A DNA stretch of 64,000 nt, from the NCBI GenBank assembly GCA_037693485.1, contig CM075347.1, positions 149,084,501 through 149,148,500 on the forward strand. The letters run 5' to 3'. The notes under the pieces were generated by a model. It was not told the origin of the DNA and ran no database searches. It saw only the letters and a list, made by a program, of their open reading frames with translations. Numbering within the stretch: the stretch's first letter is position 1; each line of letters opens with the position of its first letter. Positions 56,001 through 64,000 of the stretch are shown piece by piece. Position numbers and translations under genes: made by a program. Origin of the DNA: Kitagawia praeruptora (lineage: Eukaryota > Streptophyta > Magnoliopsida > Apiales > Apiaceae).

Positions 56001-56891
56001 TCTTTTATTATTCATAAAGCATTATAAACAATTTTAAAAGTTCTTTTTAAAGAAAATTGATTCGAAACAATTCACTTGAACTATAAGTTGGAAGAATACT
56101 TTCATTGTATATCTAAAATTTTAATAAACTTAAAAAAAATCACAAACATGAATAATAAGAATTTCAATATAAATGTAATCTTTTGATAAAAAATTATAAA
56201 AATTAAGCAAAACTAAATAACATTTTTAAAAGCCAACACCTCTCTCTAACATATATGCTCAATGATAGTGAAAGAATTTATATAGTTAGAATATTAAATT
56301 ATTTGAATACAAAATAATGAAACAACGGGTATGTAATTTTTTTATCGATTTAATCACCCAAGAAAAGGCGAGGTTGATTTAATTTAATTAGATTGGTCAC
56401 ACCTGATCATATGTAATTAGTTCATATGCAATAACAAAAATCTATAGATATTATTTATGTACAAATTATAGTTGTTAACTAAAAAATCTTTATATTTTCG
56501 TAACTTATCACATTCTCACGATCACTAATAAAATGATAACTCGAAAAGTTAAGATTATATGTCTTATGATAACTCATGAAAATTACATAATCTTAAATGA
56601 ATAATAGAAAATGACATATTATAAATACTTTTAAGTTATATTATCTCAAAACTAATTTTTTTCTATAGATAAATAATTTGTTATATTGAAATAATCAAAT
56701 AAAGTTGTAAACTTTTATATAAATAAAATGAAATAAATTTAATATATATTTAATGGTGTAATTAATGACTAATTAAATACTATTAAATGCAGGAAAATTT
56801 TCTAATGAAAAAATCAAAAAAAAAAATAAAATTTACGAAAAATACCTTAAACGATTTTGACGCCTTACCAGTCTTCTGACATTATAATCTA
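56001..56891. other. AT-rich spacer
   Basis: No gene or clear repeat recognised. Confidence 0.4.
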
Positions 56892-57126
56892 CTCCTTCCG
56901 GTCTATTATATAAGGCATTTGACTTTTTTGCACGTAACTTTAGGTGTTTTGAATACATAGTTAAAATTATTATTTTTTAAAATTTTTTTTTCTAAATAAA
57001 AATTAAAATATTATATTTTTATTCAGAAAAAGAAAAATTAAAAAATAATTATTTTAGCTATTTAGTCAAAGCACCTAAAGTTACGTACAAAAAAGTCAAA
57101 TGCCTTATATAATGGACCGGAGGGAG
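56892..57126. mobile_element. Stowaway-type MITE
   Basis: Ends CTCCTTCCGGTCTATTATATA / TATATAATGGACCGGAGGGAG (near-perfect), TA at 56890-56891 and 57127-57128. The arms stay complementary for nearly the whole 235 bp. Confidence 0.9.
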
Positions 57127-57136
57127 TACTATCTTA

Positions 57137-57487
57137 GAGCAAGTCCAACAATGTCCTACATTATGCCTTATAAATATCATAAAAGCTAATGTACTAGTGA
57201 TTTAGGACATTATTTTTATGTATCAACTCAACAATATTCCTTATCCTTGAGCCTTATTATTAAAATAATAATATATTTGATAAAAGAAGGGTAGAAAAGG
57301 AGGAAAATGGATTTTTTTATTGATAAGAAATGAAATAAGGCATGACTACTAGTGTCCTAAAAATAGGGCATGAGATGAATGTCCTAGTGTTTTAAGGCAC
57401 CACTAATACATTGTTGGAGCATATTTTTTTCTAAATGCCCCGAATTTTAGCTAAGGACATCAATTTAAGACATTGTTGGACTTGCTC
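57137..57487. mobile_element. Tourist-like MITE, copy 3
   Basis: Ends GAGCAAGTCCAACAATG / CATTGTTGGACTTGCTC, a perfect 17-bp repeat, 351 bp. Same family as 15229 and 29261 but more diverged inside. Confidence 0.85.
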
Positions 57488-57993
57488 TCAACCCGTGCGA
57501 TTCACGGATTTATTTTTGATATTACATGATTTTTTTAATTTGATTCGAATTAAAAATTTTAAGACATGAATTTTGTAAGTTTTGAATTTTAAATGATATG
57601 ATTTGACAATAATATATATATATATATAGGGCTGGACTCCATAGCAAACACCTTATATAACAAACAATAAAGAACACCTCATATCTAATAGATCCATTGC
57701 CCCTGGCGAGGCCACCCAGTACAAAAAGTTCTTATTTTTTTACCCTCTATCCATCCATCATCTCAACAAAAAAAAAATTAAAAAAAAAATTAAAAAGTTA
57801 CTGTTCATGACGATGACGTCATCAGTGACGTCATCATGAACATTAAAATTTTTAATTTTTTTTGCTGGCTTGATAGAGGGTAAAAAAATAACAACTTTTT
57901 GTATTGAGTGCCCCTGGCGGGGCCAAAGGATCTAATAGATCTAAGGTGTTCTTTGTTGTTTGTTATATAAGAGTGTTCTGTATTGAGCAAAGA

Positions 57994-58052
<59 letters not shown>

Positions 58053-58619
58053 GTATGTATATGTTTCCCATAATATTTTGAAAAATGAGAGAATTTATTA
58101 AAAAAAAATAATAAAAAGATATGTGTTTTAGCTTAAAAGCTAACTTGTTAGTTATAGTATTAGTAGTTGTAATACACATATTACTTTTTATATATTTTAT
58201 GAGAATAGGTTTGTAAAACAGTTAGGCCCGTTATAATAGACTTTAAATAAGAAAGTCCATAAAATTTAAAATAAGTAGACATTAATGATGTGTTTATATT
58301 TTAATTTGGACTCAATTAACCAAAATTAATAATAAAGCCTAAGTAAATGAGAAAGTTCATAAAAATTTAAAATAAGTAGACTTTAAAAATTTGTTTATAT
58401 TTTAATTTGGGTCAAATTGACAAAAATTAAGTAATAAAGCCCGATTAAATAATAAAGTCAACAAAAATTTTAAATAAGTAGGATTTTAAAAATGTATTTA
58501 TATTTTAATTAATGTCCAATTAGCAAAAATTAAGTAACAAAGTCCGAGTATAAAAACGGCCCAAATTACCGACTATCGACCAAACTTTTAATGTTTCGGT
58601 TTTAATAATATAGTATAGA
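57488..58619 (-). mobile_element. Helitron-like element, minus strand, carrying a MITE
   Basis: The 5' end TCTATACTATATTATTAAAAC reads from 58619. The low end has the hairpin-like ACCCGTGCGATTCACGG right after the MITE at 57487, so CTAG was lost there. Its TA tract near 57610 holds the palindromic MITE 57629-57995. 58200-58560 has three repeats of an about 110-bp phrase (AAATAAGTAGAC, TATATTTTAATT). Confidence 0.6.
57629..57995. mobile_element. palindromic MITE in a (TA)n tract, TGACGTCA core
   Basis: 367 bp. The inverted ends pair over about 50 bases (ACACCTTATATAACAAACAA and complement). The centre has GATGACGTCATC twice in an imperfect palindrome (57803-57843) next to GTTACTGTTCATG, and GCCCCTGGCG(G/A)GGCC on both sides. 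(TA)n flanks, plus (GTAT)n on the right. Confidence 0.85.
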
Positions 58620-58644
58620 TGATTTGACAATTATATATATATAT

Positions 58645-59134
58645 TGTTACCCAATAATTAACAATTGTAGAAGGGGGGTTGAATACAATTGTATAAGATT
58701 CTCGACTTAAATAGAAATAACACAAGTATGAATGAATAACAGCTTTATTAATTCTGATATAAAACTGTTACAAACTCTCTCAAGAAATTCTGATGTTCTT
58801 GAGAGCTGCTAGGTTACAAGTATTCTCGTGTAAGCGATTACAATCAAGTAAAACCTAAATTGTGTTTATATACATAATACAATACACAACTACACTATCA
58901 ATTACAAGATATACTGAATCAATTACATACGACTCTTAATACATATATTGAATGATAGCTGCGTTCCTATAAATCAGGAACCGACATGTCAATCTTCCTT
59001 GATCTCTGAACTGATGCAAATCTTCACAAAATCCTGATCAGCTTCCAATCCTGACAACAAGCTAATACTGACGTTCTATTACTGATGACGTCAGCATCAG
59101 TATCTGATCAGTAGTCTGATTATCACTTGAATCA
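58645..59134 (+). repeat. solo LTR in a (TA)n tract
   Basis: 490 bp, TGTTACCCAATAATTAACAA ... GAATCA, flanked by ATATATAT on both sides. The AGAAGGGGGGTTGAATAC motif near the start is typical of certain Copia LTRs. No internal region follows, so LTR-LTR recombination is likely. Contains CTGATGACGTCAGCATC near 59082. Confidence 0.65.
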
Positions 59135-59263
59135 ATATATATATATATTACCCGTGATATTTTTGGAAAATAAGAGATTTTACTTACGAATTAAAAATTT
59201 TAAGACATCAATTTTGTAAGTTTTGAATTTTAAATGATATGATTTGACAATAATATATATATA

Positions 59264-59630
59264 GGGTCTTGTTCTAATAGAAACTAACTTAGAATAGAAA
59301 CTAGAAATTAAACCTAAATTAAATATTTCAAGCTAATCTAATGACCAAATTAGGGGTACCCCAATACAAAAAACGTTTAAAATTATTGGCTCTATTCAAC
59401 AAAAAATTTAAAAAAAAAGTTACTGTTCACGTGATGACGTAGCACGTGAACAGTAACTTTTTTATTTATTTATTTATTTATTTTTATATTTTTGTTGAAT
59501 AGAGCCAAGAATTTTATAAGTTTTTTGTGAAGGTGCCCCTAGCGGGGCCATTAAAATAAATGAAATATAATTTATTTAGTGTAGGTTTCTAGTTTCTATT
59601 CTAAGGTTGGTTTCTATTTGAACGCTAGCC
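59264..59630. mobile_element. palindromic MITE in a (TA)n tract, TGACGT core
   Basis: 367 bp, inverted ends TTAGAATAGAAACTAGAAA and complement. The centre is a perfect 18-bp stem (59416-59433 / 59443-59460, AAAGTTACTGTTCACGTG) with loop ATGACGTAG, flanked by GGGGTACCCC and GCCCCTAGCGGGGCC. Same architecture and length as 57629-57995 but with different ends. Confidence 0.85.
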
Positions 59631-59737
59631 TATATATAAATATATATGTTGCCCGTGAAATTTTTGGAAAATGAGAGATTTTAGTTGAAAAATAGTAAAA
59701 AGATATGTGTTTTAGTTTAAAAAGGTAACTTGTTAGT

Positions 59738-59783
59738 TATCAATATCAATATCAATATCAATATCAATATCAATATCAATATA
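59738..59783. repeat. (ATCAAT)n microsatellite
   Basis: About seven hexamer units after CTTGTTAGTT. Confidence 0.95.
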
Positions 59784-60640
59784 TTCCTAATGTTTGCTAG
59801 TATTGCATTTTGAAAATTACTGCTTTTATCCTTCATTTTTTTAAACTTCTTTATTTCTTTGATGCCCTTTTTTGTCATTACACAGGAAAATTACTGTTTT
59901 TATCCTTTATTTTTTTAATCTTCTTTATTTCTTTGATGTCCCTTTTTGTCATTACACAACATTTGGAGCGACCCAATTTAGATTGGATCGACCCAAATCT
60001 AAATCTATACTATTTTTTATCATTACACAACATTTGGATCGACCCAATTGGATTGACCCAAATCTAAACCTCTACTATTATCATCATTTTTTTTATTAAT
60101 AATATAATTAATGATAATTATCCGATTGCCTTTTTCAATTAAAAGATGTTTCTTATAATTTATATGATATTACCTTTTATAAATACCTAAAATATCATAT
60201 CTTCCAATCAATAATTTTTTTTCTCTAATCAGCATTTGGAGCGATCCAATTGGATCAACCCAAATCTAAACCTCTACTATTATCCTTCATTTTTTTATTA
60301 ATAATATAATTAATGATAATTAGCCGATTGCCTTTTTCAATTAAAAGATGTTTCTTATAATTTATATGATATTACCTTTTATAAATACCTAAAATATGAT
60401 ATCTTCCAATCAATAATTTTTTTCTCTCTAATCAGCATTTGGAGCGATCCAATTGGATCAACCCAAATCTAAACCTCTACTATTATCCTTCATTTTTTTA
60501 TTAATAATATAATTAATGATAATTAGCTGATTGCCTTTTTCAATTAAAAGATGTTTACTTATAATTGATGATATTACCTTTTATAAATACCTAAAATATC
60601 ATATCTTCCAATCAATAATTTTTTTCTCTCTAATTAAAAC
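59784..60640 (+). repeat. tandem repeat, period about 203 bp
   Basis: Units start CAGCATTTGGAGCGATCC at 60230 and 60433, with an earlier variant at 59957. They contain ACCCAAATCTAAACCTCTAC, AATATAATTAATGATAATTA and TTTTTCAATTAAAAGATG. Further copies start at 62159, 62810 and 62883. Possibly a Helitron-derived family (TCTACTATTAT starts). Confidence 0.8.
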
Positions 60641-61010
60641 ACGTTGACTTTTAATTTAAAACATAATATTGCAATAATTAATACATGCATACCCAAAAAT
60701 ATGACATCGTATCTTCTAATCACTATCAAAATATAGTAAAAATTCATATACAACGAATAATATTCGTTAGATTTTAAGTTAAAAATTACAATTGTTAGAT
60801 GTAATGATTAAATATATTACATGATTAAATTTATTTACTAAATACATACCCAAAAATATGACATTATATCTTCTAACCACTAACAAAATATAATAAAAAT
60901 TCGTATACAACGAATAATATCCGTTACATTTTTAGTTAAAAATTAGAACAGTTAGATCTAATGATTAAATATATTACATGATTAAATTTATTTACTAAAA
61001 TCTCAAATAG
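60641..61010 (+). repeat. duplicated block (matches 62356-62725)
   Basis: Each block holds two about 165-bp sub-copies with CCCAAAAATATGACATC, CGTATACAACGAATAATATC and GTTAGATCTAATGATTAAAT. The offset between blocks is about 1.72 kb, direct orientation. Confidence 0.85.
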
Positions 61011-61990
61011 CTCGGTTCTATTTTTTTAATTTTCTCAAATTTTTGAATTAATAATTCCAATGATTAAAAAAAATCTCAATTGCATTTTAAACCTTTACTA
61101 ATAGAGGAAACTAAATATATCGTTTCATTATTTTTTTTACCTATAAAATCTTTACTAGTGAAGTAAAATAAATATTTAAATTGCATTTAAAATTTTTACT
61201 GATCGAGGAAACTAAATATACAATTTCAATATCCTTACCTTTAAAATTTCATTTTAAAACATTGAAAGTTTCGTCGGTCGGTTGGTTGGTTGGTCGGTCG
61301 GTACATATTGTTTTTACTTTTTTTTCATCTAAGTGTTTTTACTTAATTACCCTTACTTAATTATAAATAAAATTTCTCCTAATAACTAATCAATTTCTGT
61401 TTTCAAGTAAAACATATTAAAATAATCAATTTCCTTCTAAAATACGTTACCTTTTCTATTTTCTTTAGCTAAAATCTCTCTTTTCCCAATTAAATGATGC
61501 CCTTACTTAATTATAAATAAACAATTTCCCAATAACTAATCAATTTTCTTTTTCAAGTAAAACATATTAAAATAATCAATTTTCTTTAAAAAAAAACGTT
61601 ACCTTTTCTATTTTCTTTAGCTAAAATCTATATTTTTCCAATTATATGGCGCCAGTCGGTTGGTTGGTTGATCGGTCGATTGGTACCTATTGTTTTTACT
61701 TAATTACAATTACTTAATTATAAATAAAACTTCTCCTAATAACTAATCAATTTCTGTTTTCAGGTAAAACATATTAAAATAATCAATTTCTCTAAATTGC
61801 ATTTTAAATTTTTACTAATCGAGAAAACTAAATATACAACTCAATTGCATTTTAAATTTTACTAATAGTGGAAATTAAATATCACTACAAAATATAATAA
61901 AAATTCGTATACAACGAATAATATCCGTTAGATTTTTAGTTAAAAATTAGAACTATTACATACATACATAAAGGAGAAACGAGGAGATCT
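61011..61990 (+). repeat. AT-rich repeats with two GGTY tracts
   Basis: GTCGGTCGGTTGGTTGG tracts at 61270-61302 and 61652-61682 are each followed by CATATTGTTTTTACTT or CCTATTGTTTTTACTT, showing a second direct duplication of about 380-bp offset. Confidence 0.7.
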
Positions 61991-62960
61991 AAACCTCTAC
62001 TATTATCCTTCATTTTTTTTATTAATAATATAATTAATGATAATTAGCCGATTGCCTTTTTCAATTAAAAGATGTTTACTTATAATTGATATGATATTAC
62101 CTTTTATAAATACCTAAAATATCATATCTTCCAATCAATAATTTTTTTTCTCTCTAATCAGCATTTGGAGCGACCCAATTGGATCAACCCAAATCTAAAC
62201 CTCTACTATTCTCCTTCATTTTTTATTAATAATATAATTAATGATAATTAGCTGATTGCCTTTTTCAATTAAAAGATGTTTACTTATAATTGATGATATT
62301 ACCTTTTATAAATACCTAAAATATCATATCTTCCAATCAATAATTTTTTTCTCTCTAATTAAAACACGTTGACTTTTAATTTAAAACATAATATTGCAAT
62401 AATTAATATATACCCAAAAATATGACATCATATCTTCTAACCACTAACAAAATATAATAAAAATTTGTATGCAACGAATAATATTCGTTAGATTTTTAGT
62501 TAAAAATTAGAACTGTTAGATCTAATGATTAAATATATTACATGATTAAATTTATTTACTAATTACATACCCAAAAATATGACATCATATCTTCTAACCA
62601 CTAACAAAATATAATAAAAATTCGTATACAACGAATAATATCCGTTAGATTTTTAGTTAAAATTAGAACCGTTAGATCTAATGATTAAATATGTTACATG
62701 ATTAAATTTATTTACTAAAATTTCAAGGTTCGAATTCCGTCAACGATACTATTATCCTTCATTTTATTAATCTTCTTTATTTCTTTGATGCCCCTTTTTA
62801 CCATTACACAGCATTTGGAGCGACCCGATTTAAATTGGATCAACCCAAATCTAAATATATACTATTTTTTGTCATTACACAACATTTGGAGCAACCCAAT
62901 TGGCTTGACCCAAATCTAAACCTCTACTATTATCCTTTATTTTTTTATCTTTCTTTAATT
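61991..62960 (+). repeat. second copy of the 60.2-61.0 kb repeat region
   Basis: It repeats the 203-bp unit type and the duplicated block (62356-62725), then two CATTACACA(G/A)CATTTGGAGC segments at 62803 and 62877 matching 59953 and 60018. Confidence 0.8.
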
Positions 62961-64000
62961 CTTTGATTCTCCTTTTTGTCATTACTCAAATCTATCACTG
63001 TCATTTTTCACCTTCAAGTCCAAGCCGCTCGAATCTTCACACTACTGGATTTTGAAGCATGTTTGCACTTTTCAGATTTGAAAGATGGGTTTTTCACCAA
63101 ATTAGCATCTCAACCCCCTGAAGTAGGGTTAAGGTATGTGTACTAGACCTCCGTACGGGTCATATATGTTTGGTTCCGGTTTTTAGTTTGGCCATAAGAG
63201 TTAAGTTTTTATTGATTTCACAGTATTAAAAATTAGACTGGATAATATTTGTTTGGTTTTGATTTTGGTTTGGAATTTAAGAATTAAAGTTTTAATGAAT
63301 TATCCGATGTTATAATAATATACATGACACCAGAAAGGTACCTTTAAAATATTTGCTTGGCCTTTCAGTTTTCGATTTTACATGTCATAATAACAAAGGT
63401 AGTTGGAATACCAGTTAATAACATTGACACAGTACAGACCATGTTATTTGTAAATAATCTTGGGACTCAATTTGATAATTATAGACATTATTTTGTTTCC
63501 AAGCAAGTTTATGTTCTTTATGGATTTGTTCAACTTAAGGTTCATGGGGTAGACATGCTACGTATCAGAAGGTCTTATGGAATAGCATACTTTTTATCGG
63601 ATGTCTCCGAAGGGACTATGAAATAGCATACTTAGAAGCTCAGACCCACGTCACAAACCTCACCCTCTGGGTCAGGCAACATTGCTCTTAGTTATGCTCT
63701 AAATATCTTCTTTACTCGCTTTCAATTTAACTTCATATATGATCTCATATTTAGCACTTTCATTTGAGCTCCATATTAAAATATAAAAGCACTAACTTTT
63801 CCCTTTTTCAGTTTAGTTGGCTTTTTGAGAGAGAATAGGTAGTGGAAAATGTGATTGTTATAATTTGTAATCATACATTATTTGAAGATAAAAGTGAATA
63901 AGTGAGCTTCTTGCGGAGACATGTGTTTTTGGTAAACAGTATTATCCTTCATTTTTTAATCTTCTTTATTTCTTTAATGCCCCCTTTTGTCATTACACAG
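62961..64000. other. unrecognised flank
   Basis: The stretch 63000-63130 is less AT-rich but no gene can be read. 63920-64000 repeats the TTATCCTTCATTTTTTAATC phrase of 59830. An 89-codon ORF at 63357 is not supported. Confidence 0.4.

Noticed and set aside
59784..62960. CRISPR-like array
   Set aside because: Repeats are long, AT-rich and unevenly spaced without unique spacers; the genome is a plant.
63357..63626. 89-codon ORF near the window end
   Set aside because: No recognisable domain or coding pattern; AT-rich context.

Overview
This is AT-rich, repeat-dominated DNA from a plant nuclear genome, almost certainly a eudicot. The signs are spliced exons with GT/AG borders, many Stowaway-type MITEs, Helitrons with GC hairpins and CTAG ends, L1- and RTE-type LINEs, tRNA-derived SINEs, Copia LTRs and plant gene families (cytosolic glutathione reductase, F-box, B3, CCCH zinc finger, PABP). 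The species cannot be fixed by eye. Only one ordinary protein gene looks intact, the F-box gene at 52326-53552. A small ORF at 6162-6404 with its own TATA box may be a second.

Layout. 1-833: 3' end of a Copia element. 1.4-5.05 kb: an LTR element on the minus strand with one LTR, a tRNA-Met-type primer site and a broken CCCH zinc-finger gene fragment inside; next to it is a broken poly(A)-binding-protein fragment. 5.9-6.9 kb: the small ORF convergent with a relic of the overlapping geminivirus C2 (TrAP) and C3 (REn) reading frames. 7-11 kb: nested MITEs and AT-rich spacer. 11.4-14.1 kb: B3-domain exon fragment and a decayed Helitron Rep/helicase gene. 14.9-16.1 kb and 28.9-29.7 kb: two copies of one duplicated segment, of which only the first carries a hAT MITE. 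16.7-18.6 kb: 5'-truncated RTE LINE. 18.8-21.5 kb: Helitrons. 21.5-24.6 kb: decayed L1 LINE. 24.7-28.7 kb: Helitron tandem arrays with a SINE and a Stowaway. 29.9-30.7 kb: second L1 fragment. 31.2-32.1 kb: two exons of a DnaJ-type zinc-finger gene.

33.15-43.04 kb: a full-span, intron-containing glutathione reductase pseudogene on the minus strand. Its exon borders can be read almost throughout, but it has three in-frame stops, a lost donor, a missing exon and a frameshift. 43.1-50 kb: LINE-derived insertion with target duplication, a MITE inside a (TA)n tract, nested Helitrons, and a second partial copy of glutathione reductase exon 1. 50.18-51.80 kb: Mutator-like element with about 400-bp inverted ends and a 9-bp target duplication, ending about 100 bp before the F-box TATA box. 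54-56 kb: a tandem repeat array holding tRNA-like segments, split by a Helitron. 57.5-59.7 kb: three related segments whose TA tracts are each invaded by a different element. 59.8-63 kb: tandem and long-range duplications. 63-64 kb: nothing recognised.

The genes do not form a pathway. The interest lies in the relics (geminivirus-like frames, captured gene pieces) and in the unusually clear insertion history, which can be read because repeats inside the window supply their own empty sites.
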